From: Glandiceps talaboti
Lineage: Eukaryota; Hemichordata; Enteropneusta; Spengelidae
Length of the DNA: 64,000 bases
NCBI RefSeq assembly: GCF_964340395.1
Contig: NC_135554.1
Location: 3,840,475 to 3,904,474, forward strand
Direction of reading: 5' to 3'
In this document: in pieces, positions 38,969-50,108 of the stretch
How the letters are laid out: each line of letters opens with the position of its first letter
Position numbering within the stretch: position 1 is the first letter of the stretch
Position numbers and translations under genes: made by a program
Notes under the pieces: model-generated
The model's input: only the letters and a program-made list of their open reading frames with translations
Database searches by the model: none
Told to the model about the DNA's origin: nothing

Positions 38969-39946
38969 CTATGAAAAACTATCTTCTAAAATTGCCTTAC
39001 CCATTGTAGCAGTGACTGCTAATTTATCACTCAATGGAACTCTAATATACTGACGAAATGCGTCACTGGCCCAATCACCATGCAGACGAAGCATTTCTGG
39101 AGAGATGCCGCAATGAAACGCGAAGGAACAGCCCCCTCTGCGGAAACTATGGCCAGAAAAGTGCTGAGGGGAAAAACCGGCAAGAAGGACAAGCCGAGCT
39201 AAAGCTCCAGAAAAAACCCGGGCCGAAAGAGGGACAAGGCATCCTCCAGATGGCACAACGAAAGCAGGTGCAGAACCAGGTGCTGGAATTAAAGAACACA
39301 TTGATGTATAAGCTTTAACTGGGCAAAGGAGAGAACCTGGAATACTGCAGATTGGGAGAAAATGCAAACGCTCCCCAAACTGGATGGTCTTACTGTAACT
39401 AACTGTAACTACTAAAAAATTCTCAGAAACCTTAACTTTGTCCCTAGTTAAATGTTTTGCAGAATCGAAACTATGTGTACCAGGAGGAACCAAATTACTC
39501 TTCCTGAAAAATCCAAAAAAGGCAAGTAAAAAACATGCCCACAATGCTGAATGTACTGGCTTGGAAAGGTCCAAGAACTTAAGAAATTTAAATAACATCT
39601 GAGGTGTGATGGGATGCTTCTGAGTAGGCAAAGTGGATAATTCCCGCTTTAAAGCTCTAACTGACAACTCAACTAAGAAATCTGAGATAGGCTCAACAGA
39701 AAACCCATTGTATGAAGCAAAACGCTTAAGACTAGCCTTATAGTTAAGAATAGTACCGAAGGCTGTAACTGTACGTGAAAGAAACTCCAAGAAATTACAG
39801 ATGTTAAGAGGCTCTAAAGGCAACGGCTTAACATTAAAGTATGTATAGAACAAAAAATAAGTCTTAATATGGCTTCTGAAATTCCGTACTGTGCCGCTTG
39901 CGTATGCTGAATGACGGCGAGTGACTGATTGTTGACAAAGTTTCAT
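38969..39946 (-). CDS. Tyrosine recombinase of the split-direct-repeat element
   Basis: A 325-residue intact frame. The core-binding half contains YASGTVRNFRSHIKTYFLFY. The catalytic half has R148 (FFGFFRKSNL), a candidate Lys185 (VSYSKTIQF), H266-x-x-R269 (GHSFRRGG), H289 (LHGDW) and nucleophile Tyr300 (FRQYIRV). All R-K-H-R-H-Y positions are present. Its predicted job is joining circular cDNA to the target by strand exchange, matching the absence of a target duplication. It lies 42 bp beyond the stop of the RT frame (39989) and has its own ATG at 39944-39946. It is expected to be functional. Confidence 0.92.
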   Translation of the reverse strand: MKLCQQSVTRRHSAYASGTVRNFRSHIKTYFLFYTYFNVKPLPLEPLNICNFLEFLSRTVTAFGTILNYKASLKRFASYNGFSVEPISDFLVELSVRALKRELSTLPTQKHPITPQMLFKFLKFLDLSKPVHSALWACFLLAFFGFFRKSNLVPPGTHSFDSAKHLTRDKVKVSENFLVVTVSYSKTIQFGERLHFLPICSIPGSLLCPVKAYTSMCSLIPAPGSAPAFVVPSGGCLVPLSARVFSGALARLVLLAGFSPQHFSGHSFRRGGCSFAFHCGISPEMLRLHGDWASDAFRQYIRVPLSDKLAVTATMGKAILEDSFS

Positions 39947-39988
39947 CCACTGACTGGTACTGGTAATGTTAAGTCCTGTGGAAGCAAA

Positions 39989-41983
39989 TTACCACTCATG
40001 AGTAAAATCAAATAATGTGTCATTCATGAAACATTCAACTAGATTGTGATAATTATGTAAACAATGAAACTGCCTACAGTACTTATCATCTAGATGCCAC
40101 CTGCTCAAACAATCTGCTTGAGAGTTTGTTACCCCTGGAATGTGCTTGGCTCTAATTTCCAGTTGGTACATAGCGCAGTAAAATAACAGTTCTCTGGCGC
40201 AAGCGATCATAAAATTGTCTTTGCTGCGACCTGTATTAATTACTGAAACAGTAGCCTCATTGTCACATGCTACATTTAAACACAGACCCTGCCAATTGTG
40301 TCCCCAAAGTTTAACTGCAACCACTACTGTAAGTAATTCCAATGCTGAAATGTGTAACTGTTTACTAGCAATCTTTTCTGGAAATACTGCATGAAAATAC
40401 TCAGAATTTGTAACTCCCCCACAGCCACTTAAGCATGCATCTGTATGCAGTGATACAATTGTTTTGACCCCATCTATTTGAGGTATCAATGAAACACCAT
40501 TGTAGGTTGGCAGAAACTCTGTCCACCATAACAAGTCTTTTTTGAAGTGGCGTGTAAGACGCGTCTTATGGTGGTTGCGTTTAAGTTTGCGAAGTAGCGC
40601 TAACATCCTTGATACAAACAACCTCCCGGGTCTCACACAAGCGGCAATAAACATAAGTTTCCCTATGATAGACTGGAGTTCGCGTTTTGTTGCGGTGCGT
40701 TTATCTTTCCATTGGTTTAGTATAACTTTAGTGTCTTCCAAGCGGTCTCTAGTCACAAACATTGACATTGTATTAGAGTCAAATCCGACTCCCAAGAAAA
40801 CCATACAAGTGGTAGGTGACACAGATTTCGCTGTATTCTCTTGTAAGCCTAGATCCTGAAGCAAAGACCCTAGTTTATTAAATGAGTCCCATGCGTTACT
40901 AGGTAAGTCCACACCTCCAAAGTCATCCAAGTAATTCATGCTGGTACAGCCAAGTTCGTGGTGCAGGTAAGTGACAGCATTGGTTACTCGCTGACATGCC
41001 ATCGCTGCGCTGCGGATACCAAAAGGAAACACAATGTCAAAGTAAAGTTTATCTCTCCATTCGTAGCCAAGCAGATGATAGTCATATGGATCCACATATA
41101 ATTGTTTATAAGCACGGCTCAAGTCTCTTTTATACATCAAGCACCCTTTACCATAAATGCGTAGTAAGGATGCAAATGTATCCACTGTGGGATATTTCAG
41201 CGAATAGTCTTCACCTAAATAGGAGTGTGCAGGTATGCCATCGTTTACGGAGTTGCCTGATGGAAAACTTAAATCCAAAATGATACGTCGTTCATCGGAG
41301 TCCTTTTTACTGACTGTAGAAATCGGTGACACAGTAAGTGGTACAATGAAGGGATTACATGTAAACGGTCCAGCAGTGGCTCCAAGGTGAGATTCTTTTG
41401 CAATGAATTTATCGACATGACTGCTGTAATCTATTGCTGACTTGTGGTTGCGTCCTTGAGTTACAGGTAAAGTACCTTTAATATAGCCTACGGGCCATCC
41501 AAACTCTAAATATTCACATATGTAACTATCTTCGTAGTCTTTTAGTCGTTGTCTCCACACGCTGATATTAAGTTTTGTAGGCACAGGGATTTTTAGCCCC
41601 AAATAATTGTAATTCCCTGATGAGTAAACCAAATCATGTAAGTTCACCAAGTATTGCAAATCATGCTTAGAAACTGCTTGCGATTGAAGGCTGGTACTAT
41701 TAACTGCAGATGGCTGATTTCCACCCTTGTATGCATCTGTTACTGAAGCATGCATGCCATTGTCACTAGACTGTGTACCGCAAGTGTCATTACGCTGGTA
41801 ACAGGCCTTGACAGTTTGCTCCTGAGAAGCAGTGAGAGATAAGCGATTCCCTTGTATGACTTCTATAGCATTGTGGGTCTCAGGAGTAGCGAAGTTATGT
41901 TGCATAGCAACGGAACAGCTGTTGCAGTCAAAAGTGTCACTTGTGTCTGCTGAGGGAGTAGTTTCTTTACAATGATGCAACAC
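39989..41983 (-). CDS. Reverse transcriptase-RNase H of the split-direct-repeat element
   Basis: A 664-residue intact frame. The N-terminal 200 residues are Ser/Thr/Gln-rich. The RT fingers and palm have RRIILDLSFPSGNSVNDG (about 232-249), MYKRDLSRAY with the first Asp at 287, FPFGIRSAAMACQRVTNA, and the catalytic YLDD at 351-354. The thumb has FLGVGFDSNTMSM. RNase H follows with D515 (HTDACLSGCGG), E549 (SALELLTV), D574 (ACDNEATVSV) and a C-terminal SQADCLSR. All catalytic acids seen are intact. The start at 41983 is the first ATG; a start by readthrough or frameshift from gag is possible because the gag frame ends only about 60 bp upstream. Confidence 0.92.
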   Translation of the reverse strand: MLHHCKETTPSADTSDTFDCNSCSVAMQHNFATPETHNAIEVIQGNRLSLTASQEQTVKACYQRNDTCGTQSSDNGMHASVTDAYKGGNQPSAVNSTSLQSQAVSKHDLQYLVNLHDLVYSSGNYNYLGLKIPVPTKLNISVWRQRLKDYEDSYICEYLEFGWPVGYIKGTLPVTQGRNHKSAIDYSSHVDKFIAKESHLGATAGPFTCNPFIVPLTVSPISTVSKKDSDERRIILDLSFPSGNSVNDGIPAHSYLGEDYSLKYPTVDTFASLLRIYGKGCLMYKRDLSRAYKQLYVDPYDYHLLGYEWRDKLYFDIVFPFGIRSAAMACQRVTNAVTYLHHELGCTSMNYLDDFGGVDLPSNAWDSFNKLGSLLQDLGLQENTAKSVSPTTCMVFLGVGFDSNTMSMFVTRDRLEDTKVILNQWKDKRTATKRELQSIIGKLMFIAACVRPGRLFVSRMLALLRKLKRNHHKTRLTRHFKKDLLWWTEFLPTYNGVSLIPQIDGVKTIVSLHTDACLSGCGGVTNSEYFHAVFPEKIASKQLHISALELLTVVVAVKLWGHNWQGLCLNVACDNEATVSVINTGRSKDNFMIACARELLFYCAMYQLEIRAKHIPGVTNSQADCLSRWHLDDKYCRQFHCLHNYHNLVECFMNDTLFDFTHEW

Positions 41984-42051
41984 CTGATGGACGACATGAT
42001 TAGGAATAATTGTCTGGGACTGTGTAGACTGTTTACCTCTGCATCGCCTGG

Positions 42052-42987
42052 CTATCAGCGTCAGCTGGCGTAGTCGGCGTTTTCGCGTGCTGCTCGCGAA
42101 AAGGACATCTGACTATAGGATGAGACGCGTGTTGGCCTTTGGTTATACAATGGAGACATGCATGCAACTTCTTACACTGTTTGTTGTTGGGGGGGGGGGT
42201 CATCATAAGGACACGTGTTCTTCCAGTTCCATGAAAAGCATATAAAGTTGAACTGGCTGTTATGTCTCGATTTATCCTGTTGCTGTGGTACTGAAATGCT
42301 AGTGTTGTTTGCTGTTGGTGTGGTTTTAAATGCCCAGTACGCTAAGCTATCGAAATTATCATTCCATGTAGCGTGTCCCATTTCTATCTTATGTAAAGCC
42401 TTAGCGTGAAATTCTCTGGTTTTCTCCCATCCGTACAGTATTTTGTAGTTAATTAAATCTTTTAGATGGGTAATTCTGTGTTCCTTCTCTTCGTCTGAAA
42501 TTAAAGCTGGTATGTGAGTGATAATGGCGAGGTAACCGGCTAAGAAGTTATCGAAGGACAAATTATTGTAATCGGTAGTCTGTGTTGACGGCATAACATC
42601 CACCATTACATTATGAGGCCAAAGCGTGGGTCTGACTACGTGATCTTGGGGCTTCGTAAAAATGCCTGATTTATGCTTACCGGCGGGTGCCTGAGTGAGG
42701 AAATCGTCTTCGGCGAACGGTAACCATTGTCTCAGCCTATCTTCCGACCTTCTTATCAGATCATTGTTTCTTCGGAAGTTGTTCACATCGACATCGTTGT
42801 GTCTGGGTGTGCGGTCGTCTGAGGTACGATGCTGAGTGGAATGGCACCATGGACGTTGACGGCCGTCGCTACTGGTATGCCTGGACACATCACGTAACCC
42901 TTCGATCTCACGATCCACCTCCCGAATACTGGCTTCTAATTGCTCCATGACTGTGTCGGAAGCCTTCCTCCTAGTTCTACGTGGCAT
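42052..42987 (-). CDS. Gag-like protein of the split-direct-repeat element (frame broken at a G-run)
   Basis: It starts at ATG 42985-42987 (MPRRTRRKASDTVMEQLEAS), chosen because upstream codons fall in direct repeat B. A basic head and coiled-coil-like stretch (LEASIREVDREIEGLRD) precede a middle region with RLQWLPFAEDDF-like sequence (RLRQWLPFAEDD) and DNFLAGYLAIITHI. The uninterrupted frame ends at 42172. A 1-nt shift at the run of ten or eleven G (42189-42199) opens a cysteine/histidine end (CKKLHACLHC, then HASHPIVRCPF), a zinc-knuckle-like motif conserved in such elements. The shift may be mutation, sequencing or polymerase slippage, or a programmed frameshift. Confidence 0.75.
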
Positions 42988-43006
42988 TTTCTCCGACCAG
43001 CTCGCA

Positions 43007-43170
43007 AAAAACAAGAATTGAACTACACAGCACAAAGTTAGCTCACAGCAAAAACTGAACAGAAACAAAAGGCTGAGCGCCAAAACACCAAAAATTGCTA
43101 CAAAACTGCCGCCCAAAGGGGGGCGCCCTCGCAGTCCGTAATTAACAATTTCTCCCCAGAGAAATATACA
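43007..43170. repeat. Repeat B at the 5' end of the split-direct-repeat element
   Basis: Identical by eye to 38679-38842. It holds the 5' leader of the minus-strand element, and the presumed promoter should lie here. Confidence 0.9.
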
Positions 43171-44633
43171 CATTATTCATTGAGACGCTTTTCGGAAACA
43201 AAAAGGTAGTTATCGGCGTTATGTACAGACAACCGAACACCCCACCCCAAGAATTTTTGGACAGCTTAGAAATGTGTATCAACAACATGTCAGCCAGTAA
43301 TAGGAAATGTATTATTGTAGGTGACATCAACATCGATGTTACCTCAACTTCTAATACTGTGGAAAAGTACATATCTCTCCTCAATAGTTATAACTTTGAA
43401 CAGACAATTAGCATTCCGACCAGAATTTGTGAAAACACTGCCACTACAATTGACCACATTTTAACAAACATTACAGATCACTTCATTGAGTGTGGTTGCA
43501 TTGAAACTGACGTCAGCGACCATTTCTGTACTTTTGCTATTGTGAAAAACCTGAAGTATGTCTTTAAACAGAACACTTCTTCCGTCAACTTTGATTTCTC
43601 AGGGTTTAATAAAGAAGCCTTTCTGACGGATTTAAGCAACATTTCCTGGCAGCCGGTCTATGAAAGTACTGATCCAAACGATGCTTACAAAATATTCTAT
43701 GACAAATATTTTAGTATCGCATCAAAGCATGTACCCAATAAAAAGAAGTCTAAACGAAAATGCACAAGTACCCATAGACCTTGGTTGTCCAGGGGACTGC
43801 TTACATCGATCAGGAAGAAACACAGTATGTATTCAAACTTACAAAAATCTCCAAATAATGTTGAACTTAGGCGCCAATATAACTTGTACAGAAACGTCCT
43901 TACAAAACTCCTCAGATCAGCCAAACGACATTATTTACAAAAACAAGCTTTCTTCTGTCAGTGGAAACACAAACAAAACATGGCAAGTTATTAATGAGAT
44001 TATTAACAAAAATTCTACCAAAGGAGATGCGCCTAGGAAAATCAAATTGGACAACGATGAGTTAGTGACTGAGAGTTCCCACATTGCCAACATTTTCTGC
44101 GAATATTTTACAAATATCGGCCCAAACCTTGCATCTAGAATACACACAACTACTAACTTCAGTCAGTATTTGAAAGGAAATTATGTCAATTCATTCTTCT
44201 TGAGACCTGTTGTCGAAGATGATATTGCCAACGAAATCAAAGGGATCGATCCAAAGAAAGCTGTCGGGTATGACTTCATTCACCCTCTTTTGGTCCAACA
44301 TGCCGTTGATTATATTTCCCGCCCACTTGCACATATTATTAATTTATCTATTTCACATGGACTTTTCCCCGATGCTCTTAAATCTGCCAGAATTACTCCT
44401 GTTTTCAAAAAGGGCTCCCCATTAAATGTCGGCAACTACAGGCCAATTTCCATTCTCCCTACTTTAAGCAAGATTATTGAAAATTTGGTCAACAAGCAAT
44501 TAGTTTCATTTCTTGACAAATATGACATCTTGTTGGAAACTCAGTATGGATTTCGGAAAAAACGTAGTACAAAACTTGCTTTGGCCGATCTTGTCTCGGA
44601 TATAGCTGACAAACTTGACGATGGCCACACAAC

Positions 44634-46529
44634 CAGCGTGCGAAATTAACGCCGGTCCTTCGGCCCGAGACCAACAGATTTCCGTTCGGACCGACAGTTT
44701 TTCAGAATTACAACAACGTATCGGTCCTTATGACCGACTGAAATTTGATGTAAATAATAACATTTATTCAAAGATATATCCAATTTCACCTACACGAATC
44801 TGATCTTGTGTTACCTATTTTACTCTCGACATCATCTCGTTCAAGTCAAGCGACACAGAGCTAGCTCGCTACGTGTTGTTGTCAATGTTGATATGTCTAC
44901 ATATGACGTATCATACAGCATTTACTTTATGAAATTATGTTAGCAAACACATGATTGACCGATTTTCTCCAATTATTTGTGTCTTGACTAATCAGAACGT
45001 CTTAGACATTCAGACCCATTTTACGCATTCAGCGCATGCGTCTTTTCCCGCCATGATATAGTAATTGTTGTAAAGTTTACTGTTCTAAGTGTATGAAACT
45101 TTTAACGTGTTTGAGACAGTTCCACGTTGTATTTATAAAGTATGTGGGCGATATTTAGAAGGCAGCAATGAACTTCCGAAGAAGAAGACGAATTTAAACA
45201 GACACTGTTTTTTTAAAGGCTGGTATTAAAGCCGGTAAATGTTAGCGGGTTTCCCGATCAATTTACCGGAGTTCCCCATGTATGTGGCCATGATCAAAAC
45301 AAACTGACGGAAAACATATAATTTAAAACTACTCTGAAAATGGCGTTTTAACTAATAAAGAAGGCAGGTACACTTCGTAAAATATCTTCAGTACGATTAT
45401 AGTATTTTTTTGTAAAACAGTAAAAAAAATGCGTAGTCTGATTGCTTTCAATTTGATTCATATGATAATGTATGTCCTGTCATGTTGTAATCAACGTATA
45501 AACTTAGAAATGTTGCATTTTTGTTGCCATTGTTGTATCTGGAAAATTACTGCATCGTGCCAAACACGGGTACATATAGTGGATGACACATTACAGTACA
45601 GTTACCATATCACGCTCCCACGTCAAAAAAACTTGCATTGTAAGACATGTTTAGCCATAGTTCTCTTCATCATGGTCAGATTTCTTACACAAACAGTCGA
45701 GTCAGAGACGATAATCAATACACCACGGTAGGGTATACGGGTAGGGCTTTATGGGGGGGGGGCTTCAGTACATATTTGAAGGAAGACGAAACTGCTCCAT
45801 GTCACTTTTGTGGATGGAAATTGAAATAAAGTGAATACACAGTTTTCAAGAGGGATAGTTATGCGACAAAACTTTTATTTCTGCCATGATGAATTTGTGC
45901 GTCTACGTTCGCTAAGAGTTGGAAAGCTACATCAGCTGTTGCCACAGACGATGAATCTGACTTTGGATTATGTGATTCAGAATTTAGTGAATCGTACAGA
46001 GAGGAAGGAGAGGACTGTGATCTCTTAGAGATTGCAGATAATGTATATTTAATGATTCATTCACCCATATTATCTACAATCTATGGATATGTATTTCTAT
46101 GGTGTAATGAATACATTCAGTCTCAGACCACTTTAGTCCATAGGATCAGATTATGCGAGAATGAATATTCATAGTCTCTGGGTTCATAGTTACAAATGAA
46201 AATCTCTACTCATAGAGTCAAATATTTCTTGGTAGTGAATCATAATTTACTTCCAAGTTATTTGTTGACTCTGTGAGTGGAAATTTTATAAAATAATAGT
46301 GGATAGTGAACAATTCGTTGTACTCTCTTTTACTTTAGTATATCTAAAGATATGTTGTATCATATTAAAGTTCAAAATCATTTAATCTGTAAATGGAGGG
46401 TATATAAATATAGGTCGTGAACGTGAACTGCATTGAGTATGGACCAGCAGTTTTCCTTAATGACCAGCAGTATTTGCTACATGTCGGTCCTTATGACCAG
46501 TAGTCATTTTCCCTTAAGTTCACACACTG
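44634..46529. mobile_element. hAT-like non-autonomous DNA transposon
   Basis: Inverted ends CAGCGTGCGAAATTAACG and (reversed) CAGTGTGTGAACTTAAGG match at 14 of 18 positions. They are flanked by the 8-bp direct repeat CACACAAC at 44626-44633 and 46530-46537. CAG(T/C)G termini plus an 8-bp duplication are hAT hallmarks. Subterminal TCGGTCCTTATGACC motifs occur near both ends (44718 and 46483). Interior fragments include a Cys pair (APCHFCGWKL, about 45800) and an acidic open stretch (DDESDFGLCDSEFSESYREE, about 45945-46010), but no intact transposase. The insertion splits the LINE palm region. Confidence 0.85.
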
Positions 46530-48102
46530 CACACAACCCTTGGTATTTTTATCGACCTTAAAAAGGCCTTTGACACCATAGACCATGGCATCCTCTTACG
46601 AAAACTTGAGCATTATGGGGTCAGAGGAATTCCGCTCTTATGGTTCAAGAGTTACCATCAAAATCGCCAACAATCCGTTGTCTTGGATGGGGAAACTTCA
46701 CATCCCAGACAAGTTCAATGTGGTGTCCCGCAAGGTTCAATACTTGGCCCAACTCTTTTTCTGATCTACATTAATGACATTGACAAATCAACTAACTTCT
46801 TCAATTTCAGACTTTTCGCTGACGATACTAACTTATTCAGATTCACTAAATCACAAAATACTAATCTCAACACCATTAATGCTGAATTAAACTTGGTCAA
46901 TGATTGGTGCAAGACGAATAAACTAACCATTAATGTCGAAAAAACTAATTACATGATAATAAAAACGCCTCAGAGGAGAGTTACCATAGATGGACATCTG
47001 TCAATTGGTAACACTCAGATAAAGGGCGTGACATGTGCAGGGTATCTTGGTGTATTAATTGACTCTAATGTCTCTTGGAAATCTCATATTAATAATGTTA
47101 TAAAAATTATCACACCTAAAATTGGAATATTATCTCGCATTCGTCACTATGTCCCTAGATCTACACTAATTCTTCTTTATAATGCAACAATTCTACCTCA
47201 TCTTAGCTACTGTATAGAGATCTGGGGCAACACCTATACTTCTCACCTTGAACCTATCCTTAGATTACAAAAGAGAATCGTTCGCCTCATTACCTTCTCC
47301 GATTTCTGCGCTCACTCTAATCCACTTTTCCACCAACTAAAAATTCTTGACATAAATAAACTATGTAAATGTTTAACTTGTACATTCGTCTTTGACCTAA
47401 AACATAATCGTTACTCCCATGACATCACTAAATTTTTCCAACCGCTTCTGCATGATTATCCCACCCGTCAAGTCCTTGCAGGAAATGTTTGTATCCCAAA
47501 ACATAATCTCACACTCACACAGAACCAAATTACATTTGCTGCTGCAAAGCACTGGAACTCACTCCCCTCCTCAATCAAACAGATAGCATCAAGACAAGTA
47601 TTTAAAAAGGAGCTAAAACAAAACCTCCTCAATTCTATGGCTGATTGATTGATTTAGTTTTTCTACCTTTGTATTTTGCCAATTTTCATTTTGTTCAATA
47701 GGTATTCCAGTTATAAGTGTTGTACTGTTTGTTTGTTTGTTTGTGTTTTTTTTTTGTTTTTTTGTTTTGTTTTTTGTTTTTTTAACTCTTCCCCATTCCT
47801 AGATTATTGTTTTCTTTGTTGCTTTGTTTTCCTATCAAATTGTATTTTTTTGGAGTTATTTCTTTATGTATGAGGTAATAGAGTATGCACTTATTTTGTT
47901 CTACATGTATATCATTTTTGCAACTCTACATAACTTCATTGTATAAAATGATTTATTTCATATAATTTGTTTGGGCCATGAAGGAAGATTAGTTCTGCTG
48001 AACTATATTTCATGGTCCCCACCAATTATACTTAGTTAGATTTATGAAATGTAAATACTTATTATTATGGTGAAAATAAATTAGTATTATTATTATTATT
48101 AT

Positions 48103-49765
48103 AGAATATTTACAACATCAAAGAGATATTTTGTAGAGCCAGACGAGAATATTTACAACATCAAAGAGATATTTTGTAGAGCCAGACGAGAATATTTACA
48201 ACATCAAATAGATATTTTGTAGTGCTAGACGAGAATATTTACAACATCAAAGAGATATTTTGTAGAGCCAGACGAGAAGATTTACAACATCAAAGAGATA
48301 TTTGTAGAGCCAGACGAGAATATTTACATTGAAAAGATATTTTGTAGAGCCAGACGAGAATATTTACAACATCAAATAGATATTTTGTAGAGTCAGACGA
48401 GAATATTTACAACATCAAAGAGATATTTTGTAGAGCCAGACGAGAATATTTACAACATCAAAGAGATATTTTGTAGAGCCAGACGAGAATATTTACAACA
48501 TCAAAGATATATTTTGTAGAGCCAGACGAGAATATTTACAACATCAAAAATATATTTTGTAGAGCCAGACGAGAATATTTACAACATCAAAAAGATATTT
48601 TGTAGAGCCAGACGATAATATTTACAACATCAAAGAGATATTTTGTAGAGCCAGACGAGAATATTTACAACATCAAAAAGATATTTTGTAGAGCCAGACG
48701 ATAATATTTACAACATCAAAGAGATATTTTGTAGAGCCAGACGATAATATTTACAACATCAAAGAGATATTTTGTAGAGCCAGACGAGAATATTTACATT
48801 GAAAAGATATTTTGTAGAGCCAGACGAGAATATTTACAACATCAAAAAGATATTTTGTAGAGCCAGACGAGAATATTTACAACATCAAAAAGATATTTTG
48901 TAGAGCCAGACGATAATATTTACAACATCAAAGAGATATTTTGTAGAGCCAGACGAGAATATTTACATCAAAGAGATATTTTGTAGAGCCAGACGAGAAT
49001 ATTTACAACATCAAAAAGATATTTTGTAGAGCCAGACGAGAATATTTACATTGAAAAGATATTTTGTAGAGCCAGACGAGAATATTTACAACATCAAAAA
49101 GATATTTTGTAGAGCCAGACGAGAATATTTACATTGAAAAGATATTTTGTAGAGCCAGACGAGAATATTTACAACATCAAAAAGATATTTTGTAGAGCCA
49201 GACGAGAATATTTACAACATCAAAGAGATATTTTGTAGAGCCAGACGAGAATATTTACAACATCAAAAAGATATTTTGTAGAGCCAGACGAGAATATTTA
49301 CAACATCAAAGAGATATTTTGTAGAGCCAGACGAGAATATTTACAACATCAAAGAGATATTTTGTAGAGCCAGACGAGAATATTTACAACATCAAAGAGA
49401 TATTTTGTAGAGCCAGACGAGAATATTTACAACATCAAAGAGATATTTTGTAGAGCCAGACGAGAATATTTACAACATCAAAGAGATATTTTGTAGAGTC
49501 AGACGAGAATATTTACAACATCAAAAAGATATTTTGTAGAGCCAGACGAGAATATTTACAACATCAAAGAGATATTTTGTAGAGCCAGACGAGAAGATTT
49601 ACAACATCAAAAATATATTTTGTAGAGCCAGACGAGAAGATTTACAACATCAAAAAGATATTTTGTAGAGCCAGACGAGAAGATTTACAACATCAAAGAG
49701 ATATTTTGTAGAGCCAGACGAGAATATTTACAACATCAAAGATATATTTTGTAGAGCAAGATGTA
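48103..49765. repeat. 43-bp minisatellite, right part
   Basis: Roughly 39 copies of a 43-bp unit with the order ATATTTTGTA, GAGCCAGACGA, GAATATTTACAACATCAAAG. Two subtypes recur: ACAACATCAAAGAG or AAAG, and a shortened form ending ACATTGAAAAG. The array decays after 49765 into related words (GTCGAACCAGGCGACGTTTT). It is the continuation of 38095-38400. Confidence 0.95.
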
Positions 49766-50108
49766 GCAAATTGAATGTCAATGAAATTTTGTCGAACCAG
49801 GCGACGTTTTGTTTTAAAGTTTATGATTTTCGTTGTTAAAGTCCGTTCGTGGGACACACTGCTCAGGCTGGACTGGCAACGCTTCAAACCTTCTTAAATG
49901 TTGTGTACAAATTAAAGTTGCGACTTGCACAAAATTCAACTGGAAACTGTGGCTGCAGTTGCACGAATTCTGACGGCCTCACTGTCGTGGTTCTCTATAA
50001 TATAGCAACTTCACGAGCGCCTGTGCTCCCGGTCATCATCCGTTTTCCACCTATATACACCTGCCTTCCTCATTTTATGTCCGGTTGACAATTTGGCCTA
50101 GTCTATCT

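Larger units (their letters stand above)
38565..43170 (-). mobile_element. Young split-direct-repeat tyrosine-recombinase retrotransposon (PAT/Ngaro type)
   Basis: Repeat A (98 bp) occurs at 38565-38662 and 38843-38940; repeat B (164 bp) occurs at 38679-38842 and 43007-43170. Copies in each pair look identical by eye. Read on the minus strand the order is B, ORFs, A, B, A, the split direct repeat arrangement of PAT/Ngaro elements. It carries gag-like, RT/RNase H and tyrosine-recombinase genes. There is no target duplication: removing it restores the LINE frame exactly. Identical repeats and intact pol genes indicate recent insertion. Confidence 0.92.
38393..47648 (+). pseudogene. LINE ORF2 (endonuclease and reverse transcriptase), split by two nested insertions
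   Basis: Part 1 (38393-38564): DETWLHNH, GGGVALYVHSSLSF and IDHITIANCE. Part 2 (43171-44633): LFIETLFGNKKVVIGVMYRQ, IIVGDINIDV, TTIDHILTNI, DVSDHFCTF, linker, ARITPVFKKGSPLNVGNYRP and ETQYGFRKKRST. Part 3 (46538-47648): LGIFIDLKKAFDTIDH, CGVPQGSILGPTLFLIYIND, the catalytic FADD (LFADDTNLF), then YLGVLIDSNVSW and C-terminal KHWNSLPSSIKQ. One 1-nt frameshift near 43930-43945 is the only disablement seen besides the insertions and the missing N-terminus. It fits the Jockey/CR1-type superfamily. Confidence 0.88.
38401..48104 (+). mobile_element. LINE interrupted by a DIRS-type element and a hAT-like element
   Basis: LINE segments are 38401-38564, 43171-44633 and 46538-48104, the last ending in a (TTA)n tail. 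Their reading frame rejoins across both insertions. The element is 5'-truncated inside the endonuclease (first block DETWLHNH) and lies within the 43-bp minisatellite, so it inserted into the array. The two nested elements came later. Confidence 0.9.

Noticed and set aside
39058-41283. Plus-strand open frames across 39.0-42.4 kb
   Set aside because: Antisense shadows of the intact RT/RNase H, recombinase and gag frames.
42988-43173. Upstream extension of the second gag frame (MCIFLWGEIVNYGLRG...)
   Set aside because: It is encoded by direct repeat B, and the same peptide appears from the other B copy at 38.7-38.8 kb, so it is leader sequence.
48103-49765. CRISPR-like array of regular repeats (also 5385-7605 and 31261-31590)
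   Set aside because: Units are contiguous with no unique spacers and lie in an animal genome; these are minisatellites.
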